Shown here: piece after piece, positions 19,399-27,144 of the stretch
Layout of the letters: each line of letters begins with the position of its first letter
How positions within the stretch are numbered: the stretch's first letter is position 1
Source of the DNA: Kineosporia mesophila
GTDB lineage: Bacteria > Actinomycetota > Actinomycetes > Actinomycetales > Kineosporiaceae
Length of the DNA stretch: 64,000 bases
Direction: 5' to 3'
Assembly: GCF_021129235.1 (NCBI RefSeq)
Contig: NZ_JAJOMA010000028.1
Location: 1-64,000 of the forward strand
The notes under the pieces: generated by a model
Told to the model about the DNA's origin: nothing
Databases searched by the model: none
Seen by the model: only the letters and a program-made list of their open reading frames with translations
Made by a program: the position numbers and the translations under genes

Positions 19399-20217
19399 AT
19401 GACGCCCACCGGTACACAGACCACGCAGACCACCCAGAACACGCAGCCCTTGAACCCGGTGGGCCGTCCGGCCGACTTCGCCACCCTCTTTCCCGAGCTC
19501 TACCGCTCGGCGTTCACGGCCGCGCACGCCGAGCTGGGCACCCGGGCCGGCGCGCAGGAGGTCACCCTGGCCACGCTGGCCCGGGCCTACGCGCGCTGGT
19601 CGGGCACCCCCGACTTCACCACCTCGGCCGTGGCCTGGGTCTCGATGGCCGCGCGCACCCAGGCCCTCGGCCTGCTCCAGCGTCAGCAGCCCGGCCGTGA
19701 GGTACTGCTCGACGACGAGACCGAACTGCGGGCCGGCGAGATCCCGGGCCCCGGCCCGGACGACCTCGCCACCGTCGTGCGGCGGGGCGCGTGGCTGCGC
19801 CGGCGCCGTCTGGCCGGGTGGGTGGTGGCCGGGATCAGCCTGGTCGCCGCGGCCCTGCTGGCGGTGTGGCTGGGGCACTCGATACCGCCGGCCCCGCGCG
19901 AGCCGACCACCGTGCCGGGCAACGTACGCACGCAGGCGACCGCGACGTCCTCAAGCACCCTGCTCTTCGGCCGGATCAGCGCCGGGCGCAGCGAGCAGGG
20001 ATCGGTGCGGGTCACCTTCGAGCCGACACAGGGGGACGAGGTGACCGGCCCGGCGACCCAGCTGGTCATCGAGCCGGGGGCCACCCTGCTGATCGACGGC
20101 CGCAAGACCCCGGAGGAGCTGGTGCAGACGCTCAACCGCTCCCTGCCCGGCGGGGAGGCCTACGTGCGGGTGACGCTGGCCCCGAACGGACGGATCACGG
20201 CGCTGCGCCAGGAATGA
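19399..20217 (+). CDS. Fusion: decayed sigma region 2, transmembrane helix and 'FGY' domain
   Basis: A 272-residue protein in three parts. Residues 26-95 align with region 2 of the ECF sigma at 17918: LFPELYRSAF against LFPELWRKAY, then ARAYARW against AKAYSWW. The acidic AED..QE stretch is lost. There is no region 4. Residues 114-138 (EIPGPGPDDLATVVRRG, then RRRR) copy the juxtamembrane tail of the partner protein at 18435. A transmembrane helix (139-159) and a shorter outside domain (about 184-272, LLFGRISAGRSEQGSVRVTF) follow. This looks like a sigma and its membrane partner fused, with the DNA-reading half deleted. The 3' end overlaps the convergent trmH-like gene by 23 bp. Function unknown; a decoy or tether is possible. 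Confidence 0.82.
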   Translation: MTPTGTQTTQTTQNTQPLNPVGRPADFATLFPELYRSAFTAAHAELGTRAGAQEVTLATLARAYARWSGTPDFTTSAVAWVSMAARTQALGLLQRQQPGREVLLDDETELRAGEIPGPGPDDLATVVRRGAWLRRRRLAGWVVAGISLVAAALLAVWLGHSIPPAPREPTTVPGNVRTQATATSSSTLLFGRISAGRSEQGSVRVTFEPTQGDEVTGPATQLVIEPGATLLIDGRKTPEELVQTLNRSLPGGEAYVRVTLAPNGRITALRQE

Positions 20218-20863
20218 CCGCGTGCTGCCGCACCCAGGCATGCATGGCGACCGCGGCCGCGGCCCCGGCGTTGATCGAGCGGGTCGAGCCGAACTGGGTG
20301 ATCGACAGCACCTGGGAGCAGGCGTCGAGCGTGGCCTGCGAGAGTCCGGGACCTTCCTGGCCGAACACCAGCACGCAGTCACGCGGCAGGGTGGCCGTCT
20401 CGATCGGCACCGAGCCCGGCACGTTGTCGATGCCGATCACGGTGAGCCCCTCGGCCTCGGCCCACCGGGTGAGGGCATTCGCGTCCTCGTGATGGTGAAC
20501 ATGCAGGTAGCGGTCGGTCACCATGGCCCCGCGCCGGTTCCAGCGACGACGCCCGACGATGTGCACCCCGGCCGCGTTGAAGGCGTTCGCGGTACGCACG
20601 ACCGAACCGATGTTCAGGTCGTGGGCCCAGTTCTCGATGGCCACGTGGAACGCGTGCCGCCGGGTGTCGAGCTCGGCCACGATCGCCTCGACGGTCCAGT
20701 ACCGGAACTCGTCGAGCACGTTACGCCGGTCGCCCTGCCCGAGCAGTTCCGGGTCGTACCGGGAGTCCTCCGGCCAGGGGCCGGGCCACGGTCCCACCCC
20801 TACCGGAACGGAACGGAACTCTTCGTCGTCCACCATTGACTGCTCGCTTGACTGCTCGCTCAC
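20195..20863 (-). CDS. TrmH/SpoU-family RNA 2'-O-methyltransferase
   Basis: A 222-residue SPOUT-class enzyme that would use S-adenosylmethionine to methylate a ribose in tRNA or rRNA. The three SpoU motifs are present: NIGSVVRTANAFNAAGVHIV, VFGQEGPGLS, and SITQFGSTRSINAGAAAAVA, which form the knotted cofactor pocket. The catalytic Arg is in motif 1 and the Asn in motif 3. The target nucleotide cannot be told. GTG 20863 is preferred because AGGAT lies upstream; ATG 20836 is an alternative. It diverges from the DedA genes. Confidence 0.9.
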   Translation of the reverse strand: MSEQSSEQSMVDDEEFRSVPVGVGPWPGPWPEDSRYDPELLGQGDRRNVLDEFRYWTVEAIVAELDTRRHAFHVAIENWAHDLNIGSVVRTANAFNAAGVHIVGRRRWNRRGAMVTDRYLHVHHHEDANALTRWAEAEGLTVIGIDNVPGSVPIETATLPRDCVLVFGQEGPGLSQATLDACSQVLSITQFGSTRSINAGAAAAVAMHAWVRQHAVIPGAAP

Positions 20864-20986
20864 CCGGGCGATCCTGCCCTAGAGGCGGGAACCAGGTGTG
20901 GGGTGGCCCACGTTGTACGCCCTCGTGGACCAAGCCCTCATGAGACGGACAGAAAGCGTTCAGCCTGACGCCGTAGGCTGGGCGCC

Positions 20987-21832
20987 GTGCTGACAAGCGT
21001 GCCCATGGCCCTCGGGCCGGAGTGGCTGAATCCTGACACCCTGCTCACCGACCTGGGTGGGGTCGCCCTCTGGGTCGGCGCGCTCATCATCTTCGCCGAA
21101 TGCGGGCTGCTGCTGGGGTTCTTCCTGCCCGGCGACTCCCTGCTGTTCACCATCGGCCTGTTCATCGGCCGCGGCGACATCGACTTCCCGCTCTGGCTGG
21201 CCTGCCTGGTGCTCACCCTGGCCGCCTTCCTGGGCAACGTGGTCGGCTACGAGATAGGCCGGGCCGCGGGGCCCGCCATCTTCAAGAAGGAAAACTCGAA
21301 GCTGTTCAAGCGCGAGTACGTCGACAAGACGATGGAATTCTTCGACCACTACGGCCCGGTCGCGATCGTGCTGGCCCGGTTCACCCCGCTGGTGCGCACC
21401 TTCATCACCGTGACCGCGGGCGTCGGCAAGATGGACCGCCGCAAGTACCTCACCTACAGCGCCATCGGCGCCGTGCTCTGGGCCTCGGGCATCACGATCC
21501 TCGGCAAGCTGCTGGGCAACATCCCGCTGTTCCGTGACCACATCGAGGCCGGCCTGCTGCTGCTCGTCGTGGTCTCGGTGATCCCGATGGGCTTCGAGGC
21601 GTGGCGTCACCGGAGCAAGCCGGCCACCGTCTCGCCGGAGGCCACGGCCGCCGCCGCCCAGCACTCCGGCGAGGAGCCGTTCCTGCCGCCGGCCGAGAGC
21701 GACCCGTTCGCCAACAGCCACGACCAGTTCGGCCAGCCCTACGCGGCCGACGACGCGACGATCCCCAGCGGCATCCCGCAGCAGCACTACGACCCCAACC
21801 GCCCCGACCAGGGGTACGACGGCCGACGCTGA
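20987..21832 (+). CDS. DedA-family membrane protein with long C-terminal tail
   Basis: A 281-residue member of the DedA/VTT family, which acts in lipid-carrier flipping and envelope homeostasis. The re-entrant loop motif is AECGLLLGFFLPGDSLLFTI; the second conserved block is FFDHYGPVAIVLARFTPLVR, with the essential Arg, then TFITVTAGVGKM. The last 80 residues are Pro/Ala/Asp-rich and probably disordered in the cytoplasm. GTG 20987 is the start used; ATG 21005 is possible. A second DedA gene follows after 21 bp in the same direction. Confidence 0.9.
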   Translation: MLTSVPMALGPEWLNPDTLLTDLGGVALWVGALIIFAECGLLLGFFLPGDSLLFTIGLFIGRGDIDFPLWLACLVLTLAAFLGNVVGYEIGRAAGPAIFKKENSKLFKREYVDKTMEFFDHYGPVAIVLARFTPLVRTFITVTAGVGKMDRRKYLTYSAIGAVLWASGITILGKLLGNIPLFRDHIEAGLLLLVVVSVIPMGFEAWRHRSKPATVSPEATAAAAQHSGEEPFLPPAESDPFANSHDQFGQPYAADDATIPSGIPQQHYDPNRPDQGYDGRR

Positions 21833-21853
21833 TCCCGCGACCGGCGACGACCG

Positions 21854-22483
21854 ATGGCGCACTGGTGGACGAGTCTCTCCGACGTCTCGTCGATGACCAC
21901 GACGACGGTCTACCTCGTCGTGTTCGCCCTGGTCTTCGTCGAGTCCGGTCTGCTCGTCGGGTTCTTCCTGCCCGGTGACAGCGTGCTGTTCGCGGCCGGT
22001 CTGCTGGCCGCCGAGCCGGCCTCCGACCTGAACCTCGGCCTGCTGGCCGGGGGGACGGCAGTGGCCGCGGTGGCCGGCGACGCCGTGGGTTACTGGACCG
22101 GGCGGCGCTTCGGCCGGCCCTGGTTGTTACGCCGGGCGGGGAGGAACGCCGACCGGGTCCACCGGGCCGAGGCGTTCTACGAACGGTGGGGCCCGCTGGC
22201 GATCATCATCGCCCGGTTCATCCCCTGGGTGCGCACCTTCACGCCGATCATCGCCGGGATCGGCCGGATGCCGTACCCGAAGTTCCTGCTCGCGAACGTG
22301 CTCGGCGCCCTGATCTGGGGCAGCGGGATGATCCTGCTCGGCTACGCCGCCCACAACGTGCCGTGGGTGAAGTGGGCCGCCTACGTCGTCGCCGCGGTCG
22401 CGATCACAGCCACCGTGGTGACGCTGGTGGTGGACCGGCGCCGGTCCACCACCGTCAACGCCGGTCCGGAGTCCCGAAGCTGA
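21854..22483 (+). CDS. DedA-family membrane protein
   Basis: A 209-residue DedA protein, paralogous to the gene just upstream. It carries VESGLLVGFFLPGDSVLFAA and FYERWGPLAIIIARFIPWVR followed by TFTPIIAGIGRM, with four to five hydrophobic segments. It lacks the long tail of its neighbour. The 21-bp gap points to co-transcription; two DedA proteins side by side may act as partners or on different lipid carriers. The role in undecaprenyl-phosphate or phospholipid transport is inferred from the family. It converges on pyrE, 31 bp away. Confidence 0.9.
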   Translation: MAHWWTSLSDVSSMTTTTVYLVVFALVFVESGLLVGFFLPGDSVLFAAGLLAAEPASDLNLGLLAGGTAVAAVAGDAVGYWTGRRFGRPWLLRRAGRNADRVHRAEAFYERWGPLAIIIARFIPWVRTFTPIIAGIGRMPYPKFLLANVLGALIWGSGMILLGYAAHNVPWVKWAAYVVAAVAITATVVTLVVDRRRSTTVNAGPESRS

Positions 22484-22514
22484 CGGTCCAGCGCGATGAG
22501 CACGGTCCAGCGGG

Positions 22515-23084
22515 TCAGGAAAGCCCGAGATCGGACAGGTCGTAGGCGTATCGGTACGGCAGACCGGCGGCCTCCACCTTCTCCCGGGCGCCGGTGCCCC
22601 GGTCGACGATCACGGCGACCCCGATCACCTCGGCACCGGCCTCGCGCAGCGCCTCGACCGCGGTCAGCACGGAACCACCGGTGGTGGAGGTGTCTTCGAC
22701 GGCGAGCACGCGACGGCCCGGCACGTCGGCCCCCTCGATGCGGCGCTGCAGACCGTGGGCCTTGCCCTGCTTGCGCACGACGAAGGTGTCGAGCCGCTCA
22801 CCGGCCGCCGCGGCGGCGTGCAGCATCGACGTGGCCACCGGGTCGGCACCCAGGGTCAGGCCGCCCGCGGCGTCGAACTCCCAGTCTTTCACCAGGTCCC
22901 GCATGACCCTCCCGACCAGTGGCGCGGCCTGGCCGTCGAGTGTGATGCGGCGCAGGTCGACGTAGTAGTCGGCCTCCTTGCCGCTGGACAGCGTGACCTT
23001 GCCGTGCACCACGGCGAGCTTGCGGATCAGCTCGCGCAGTTCGTCTTTCACGGCGCCGAGGGAGGGGCTGTCTGTGGGCTGCAT
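22515..23084 (-). CDS. pyrE: Orotate phosphoribosyltransferase
   Basis: A 189-residue enzyme that joins orotate and PRPP to give OMP, the fifth step of pyrimidine synthesis. The PRPP-binding motif is VLAVEDTSTTGGS (about 127-139). The N-terminal part has LSSGKEADYYVDLRRITLD, which binds orotate, and VVRKQGKAHG is the flexible catalytic loop. ATG 23084 is the start. The 5' end overlaps the 3' end of the GGDEF-EAL gene by 37 bp on the same strand, so it may be read through from that gene. Confidence 0.96.
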   Translation of the reverse strand: MQPTDSPSLGAVKDELRELIRKLAVVHGKVTLSSGKEADYYVDLRRITLDGQAAPLVGRVMRDLVKDWEFDAAGGLTLGADPVATSMLHAAAAAGERLDTFVVRKQGKAHGLQRRIEGADVPGRRVLAVEDTSTTGGSVLTAVEALREAGAEVIGVAVIVDRGTGAREKVEAAGLPYRYAYDLSDLGLS

Positions 23085-25627
23085 TCGTCCAGGGTATCCA
23101 GGGTCCCGACCACCCGCGGGGCCGGTGGAAGGGTGACCGTTCCGGGCGGTCGGTGCCCGGCCGCCCAGGCCAGATCCCCCACGGCCACCGGCGCGTTGAA
23201 GTAGTAACCCTGGCCGAAACCGCAGCCCATCCGCTTCAGCTCGATCCGGGTGTGGGCGTCCGTGACCCCCTCGGCCACGACCTCCAGGCCCAGGTTGCGC
23301 CCGAGGTCGATGATCGACTGGACGACGGCCCGGCCGGTCCCGCCGGCCCGCAGCTCCTGCACCAGCGACTGGTGGATCTTGACCTGGCTCACCGGCAGCC
23401 GGCTCAGGAAGGTGAGCGAGGAGTATCCGGTGCCGAAGTCGTCCACCGACAGCCGCACCCCCAGGGCGCGCAGCCGGGTCAACGAGGCCAGCACTCCCTG
23501 ATGGGTGTCCGGCTCGTCGATCACATCGGCCTCGGTCACCTCCAGGTAGAGCAGGTCGGGCGGGAGGTCGTGCACGGCGAGCGCGGTGGTGATCTGCTCG
23601 GGCAGGGTCGGGTCGGCCAGCCAGCCGGGGGCCAGGTTGACCGCGACCCGCACCTGCTGACCTTTCTCCAGCCAGTCGCGGGCCGCGGCCAGCGCCTGGT
23701 CGAGCACCCGGCGGGACAGCTCGGTGACCAGGCCGCTGCGCTCGGCGGCGGCGAAGAAGTCCTCCGGCGGCACCTCGCCCAGCTCCGGATGGTTCCACCG
23801 GGCCAGGGCCTCCAGCGCGTGGGCCCGGCCGGTGACCAGGTCGACCACGGGCAGCACGGCGATGCCGATGCTGTCCTGGAGCAGCGCCTCCTCCAGCGCG
23901 GTGGCCAGGGTCTGCAACTGCGAGGCGGGCAGGTCCATGGACCGGGTGAACATCCGGTACCCGCCGCCGGCCGACTTGGCCACGTACATCGCCACGTCGG
24001 CGCGGCGCAGCAGCTCGGCCCCGGTGGTGCCCTGGTCCGGGCCGACGGCCACGCCCAGGGAACCGCCGACGCGCAGTTCCTGACCCTCCAGCGTGACCGG
24101 CTCGTCGAAGGCCGTGAGCAGGCGCCGGGCCAGCGCCCGGGCGGCACCGTCGCCCAGGCCCGGGGCCAGCACCGCGAACTCGTCGCCGCCGAGCCGGGCG
24201 ATCGTCGTGCCCCGGCCCGCGACCCGGCCGAGGCGGCCGGCGAGCTCCCGCAGCAACTGGTCGCCGGCCTGATGGCCGAGGGTGTCGTTGATGGCCTTGA
24301 AACCGTTGAGGTCGAGCAGCATCACCGCGCACGACCGGTCTCCCGACACCAGCTCGGGCACCCACGCGTCCAGCTGGGCCCGGAAGTCCAGGCGGTTGGG
24401 CAGGCCGGTGAGCTCGTCGTGCCGGGCCTCGAAGCGCAGCCGTTCCACCAGGTGCCCATTGCTCAGGGCGACGGCGGCCCGGGCCGCCACGGTCTGCAGC
24501 GTGGCCAGATCGGACGCGGCGAAACCGTGCTCCCCACCGCTGCGCTCACCGACCAGCAGGTGCCCGGCCACGGTGTCGTCGATGCGCAGCGGCACCAGCA
24601 CGGCCTGGCCGAGACCACGGGCCCGCAGGAAATCACGCTCGGCCCGGTCACGGCCGCGCACCAGCTGCCCGGACTCGGGCGGCCACGGCAGCGGGAAGAG
24701 GTCGTCCGCGGGGGTGCGGGGGCCGATCACGTGTCCCGAGCGGTGGCTCCAGAGGCGCCGGCCGGAGGTGGAACGGCCCAGGTCGTCGTTGAGCACCAGC
24801 TCGGAGTAGCGGGCGCGCAGCAGATCGGCGGACTGTTCGAGCACCAGCGGGATGGCGCGGGCCGGGGCCGGCACGTGGGCCAGGGCCTCGGAGAGCTCGT
24901 ACAGGCGGCTCAGGCGGGTGTGCCGTTCGGAGAGCGTCGCGAACGCGTGGAGGCCGAGCACCAGGCCGGGGCCGATCGCGGCCACGGTCAGCAGGGGCTC
25001 GCCGCGGCTGACCGAGATCACCGGGATCAGGCCGATCGCGGCACCCGTCACCCCGGCCACGACCGCGCGCATCAGCAGCCGCCGGACCTCGGCCCGCCAC
25101 CCGCCGGCGTCGAGGTGCACGCGCAGCAACAGGGTGATCTCGACGAGCGCCGCAAGCACCACCACGACCAGCGTCATCAGGCGGCCGGAGTGGCTGAGCA
25201 CGCCGTACGGCAGCACCAGGGTGCGGAACAGCAGCTCGGCCACCCCGGTGCCGGCGATCACCGCGAAGGCCCCGGTGATCAGGGTGACGAGGTTGTGACG
25301 GCGGTACCAGGCGGCGACGGCCACGGTGCCGAGCAGGCGGGCGAGCAGGAGCGGGCCCGGGTCGGACAGGTAGAGACCGGTGGTCAGCGGGATGACGCTG
25401 AGCGAGATCGGGTAGCAACGCCCCCGGACGTTCACGTTCAGGCCGCACACCTCGGTGACGGCGAACGCGATCGCGAACGCCCACCAGGGCAGGGTGCTGA
25501 TACCCAGGAGCGGGAGGGGCCGGCCGAGCAGCACCGGGACCAGGCCGATCACGAGCACGCCGATCACCCCGGCGCCCGTGGCGAACCGGGCGGCGGGACT
25601 CTTCGTGGTCACCCAGAGATGTCCCAT
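23048..25627 (-). CDS. Membrane GAF-GGDEF-EAL cyclic-di-GMP protein
   Basis: An 859-residue regulator. The first ~210 residues hold six or more transmembrane helices; a GAF-like sensor follows (about 250-400). A diguanylate cyclase domain (about 405-565) has an intact LGGDEF motif. A phosphodiesterase domain (about 590-830) has EAL (ALEALARW), VNLAP, EVTEAD, DDFGTGYSS, EGVTD and QGYYF. One key residue differs: the usual KID reads KIH in VKIHQSL. The cyclase half looks active; the phosphodiesterase half may be weakened. I chose ATG 25627, with GGAG just upstream; the long frame to 26785 runs through exonuclease III antisense and is not real. Confidence 0.9.
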   Translation of the reverse strand: MGHLWVTTKSPAARFATGAGVIGVLVIGLVPVLLGRPLPLLGISTLPWWAFAIAFAVTEVCGLNVNVRGRCYPISLSVIPLTTGLYLSDPGPLLLARLLGTVAVAAWYRRHNLVTLITGAFAVIAGTGVAELLFRTLVLPYGVLSHSGRLMTLVVVVLAALVEITLLLRVHLDAGGWRAEVRRLLMRAVVAGVTGAAIGLIPVISVSRGEPLLTVAAIGPGLVLGLHAFATLSERHTRLSRLYELSEALAHVPAPARAIPLVLEQSADLLRARYSELVLNDDLGRSTSGRRLWSHRSGHVIGPRTPADDLFPLPWPPESGQLVRGRDRAERDFLRARGLGQAVLVPLRIDDTVAGHLLVGERSGGEHGFAASDLATLQTVAARAAVALSNGHLVERLRFEARHDELTGLPNRLDFRAQLDAWVPELVSGDRSCAVMLLDLNGFKAINDTLGHQAGDQLLRELAGRLGRVAGRGTTIARLGGDEFAVLAPGLGDGAARALARRLLTAFDEPVTLEGQELRVGGSLGVAVGPDQGTTGAELLRRADVAMYVAKSAGGGYRMFTRSMDLPASQLQTLATALEEALLQDSIGIAVLPVVDLVTGRAHALEALARWNHPELGEVPPEDFFAAAERSGLVTELSRRVLDQALAAARDWLEKGQQVRVAVNLAPGWLADPTLPEQITTALAVHDLPPDLLYLEVTEADVIDEPDTHQGVLASLTRLRALGVRLSVDDFGTGYSSLTFLSRLPVSQVKIHQSLVQELRAGGTGRAVVQSIIDLGRNLGLEVVAEGVTDAHTRIELKRMGCGFGQGYYFNAPVAVGDLAWAAGHRPPGTVTLPPAPRVVGTLDTLDECSPQTAPPSAP

Positions 25628-25762
25628 CGCTCCATCCAGTTGAAGTCCGCTTGAAGGACAGTGCATCGCAGTGTGTAGTCGGATGTCATTGGCTGGTGAC
25701 TCTTTGCACTCAGACGGCCCGCAGCCGTCCGGGTGAGGTGTAACCGTCGCCCCTTCGGCAGA

Positions 25763-25768
25763 TACCCT
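25763..25768 (+). promoter_or_regulatory. -10 box for a leaderless exonuclease III transcript
   Basis: TACCCT (within GATACCCT) ends 6 nt before the GTG start, the spacing expected when transcription begins at the start codon. There is no ribosome-binding site. Confidence 0.45.
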
Positions 25769-25774
25769 CGCGAG

Positions 25775-26557
25775 GTGCGGATCGCTACCTGGAACGTGAA
25801 TTCGATGCGGGCGCGGGTCGACCGGGCCGTGGCCTGGCTGGAACGCAGCGATGTGGACGTGGTCGCCGTCCAGGAGACCAAGTGCAAGGACGAGCAGTTC
25901 CCCACCGCGCGGTTCGAGGAGATCGGCTACCAGGTCACCCACCTCGGCCACTCGCAGTGGAACGGCGTCGCGATCATCTCGCGGGTCGGGATCGACGACG
26001 TCGAACGTGGGTTCCCGGGCATGCCGAGCTGGGGCGACCCGCCGGCCGCCGAGGCCCGGGCCATCGGCGCCACCTGCAACGGCGTCCGTATCTGGAGCCT
26101 CTACGTACCCAACGGCCGCACGCTCGAAGATCCCCACCTGGTCTACAAGCTGGAGTGGCTGACCGCGCTGAAGACCGCCGGCCAGGACTGGCTCGCCGCC
26201 GACCCGCAGGCCCAGATCGCCCTGGTCGGTGACTGGAACGTAGCTCCGCTCGACGAAGACGTGTGGGACATGGCGGCCTTCGAGGGCAGCACCCATGTGT
26301 CGCAGCCCGAGCGCGACGCCTTCAACGGCGTGGTGGAGGCCGGTTTCGCCGAGGTCGTGCGCGCCCACACCCCCGGCGCGTACACCTACTGGGACTACAC
26401 CCAGCTGCGCTTTCCCAAGCGCCAGGGCATGCGCATCGACTTCGCCCTGACCTCCCCGGCCCTGGCCGAGCGGGTCAAGACCGCGTCGATCGACCGCGAG
26501 GAGCGCAAGGGCAAGGGCGCTTCCGATCACGCTCCGGTGATCGTCGAGCTCGCTTAA
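25775..26557 (+). CDS. xth: Exodeoxyribonuclease III
   Basis: A 260-residue AP endonuclease and 3'-exonuclease for base excision repair. Family motifs in order: RIATWNVNSMRAR (metal-binding Asn), VQETKCKDEQFP (metal-binding Glu), YVPNGR, LVGDWNVAP (Asp and Asn), and the C-terminal RIDFAL and KGASDHAPVIVEL with the catalytic Asp-His. The length is normal. The start GTG at 25775 fits the conserved N-terminus and would make the mRNA leaderless. It diverges from the GGDEF-EAL gene. Confidence 0.96.
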   Translation: MRIATWNVNSMRARVDRAVAWLERSDVDVVAVQETKCKDEQFPTARFEEIGYQVTHLGHSQWNGVAIISRVGIDDVERGFPGMPSWGDPPAAEARAIGATCNGVRIWSLYVPNGRTLEDPHLVYKLEWLTALKTAGQDWLAADPQAQIALVGDWNVAPLDEDVWDMAAFEGSTHVSQPERDAFNGVVEAGFAEVVRAHTPGAYTYWDYTQLRFPKRQGMRIDFALTSPALAERVKTASIDREERKGKGASDHAPVIVELA

Positions 26558-26850
26558 TTGAGGACGACGTGACTGGCGGCCGCTGACAGCACCGGATCGT
26601 GGGTGGCCACCAGAACGGCGGTGCCGTTGCGCGCCGTCTGCCCGAGCACCCCGGTGACCAGCTGGCGCTGCATTCCCGACCGGCAGCCGCGAGAGCGCGC
26701 GGCCGAGCACGGCATCAGCCGTGACCTGGGTGGACGCACCGATCAGGACCGGAATGAGCACGGCCCCGGCGAGCGCGATCAGCACCGCGGCCCGTCACCC
26801 CCGCACTGCTGCCAGCCGACCGGGCAACAACGACCCGGCCACCGGCCCCA
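26554..26850 (-). pseudogene. Remnant of an ABC transporter (permease start and ATPase end)
   Basis: On the minus strand, about 26850-26685 reads as the start of an FtsX-like permease: LLPGRLAAVRG, an in-frame TGA, then RAAVLIALAGAVLIPVLIGA. A different frame from about 26700 to 26554 reads as the end of an ABC ATPase: TGVLGQTARNGTAVLVATHD followed by PVLSAAASHVVLN and a stop. The middle of both genes is missing and order and frame are scrambled, so this is decayed DNA after an internal deletion. The ATPase end overlaps the exonuclease III stop by 4 bp. Confidence 0.6.
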
Positions 26851-27131
26851 CACCCGGTAAAACTGGCGAACGCCCGAGTCCGCAGGGGACTCCGGTGACG
26901 TGACCGGGAACCGACACCGCACTTGTCTCAAAAGGAGGGAAAACGGGGTTCCCGACGCGGGACACGCCCAGGTGGTTCAGAAACCTCGATTTAAATCTCG
27001 GTCAAGCACGAAATAGGAGGTCCGGAAGGACTAGTCAATCGCTCACCGAAACGTATGAGGCTGATTACGGAATGCATGATTTCGGCCCCGGCGCCCGGTC
27101 ACGGGTCCGTCATCCTGTCGGTGCGCCCCCG
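26851..27131. other. Intergenic region upstream of the subtilisin gene
   Basis: No gene is supported. The part from 26930 to 27060 is noticeably richer in A and T than its surroundings and may hold promoter or regulatory elements, but I cannot assign a site. Confidence 0.5.
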
Positions 27132-27137
27132 TAGAGT
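27132..27137 (+). promoter_or_regulatory. -10 box for a leaderless subtilisin transcript
   Basis: TAGAGT ends 7 nt before GTG 27145, the spacing for a leaderless actinobacterial mRNA. This supports 27145 over the longer frame from 27055. Confidence 0.5.
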
Positions 27138-27144
27138 GCTGCGC

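Noticed and set aside
25628-26785. N-terminal extension of the GGDEF-EAL frame
   Set aside because: It runs antisense through exonuclease III. The membrane domain and a start with GGAG begin at 25627.
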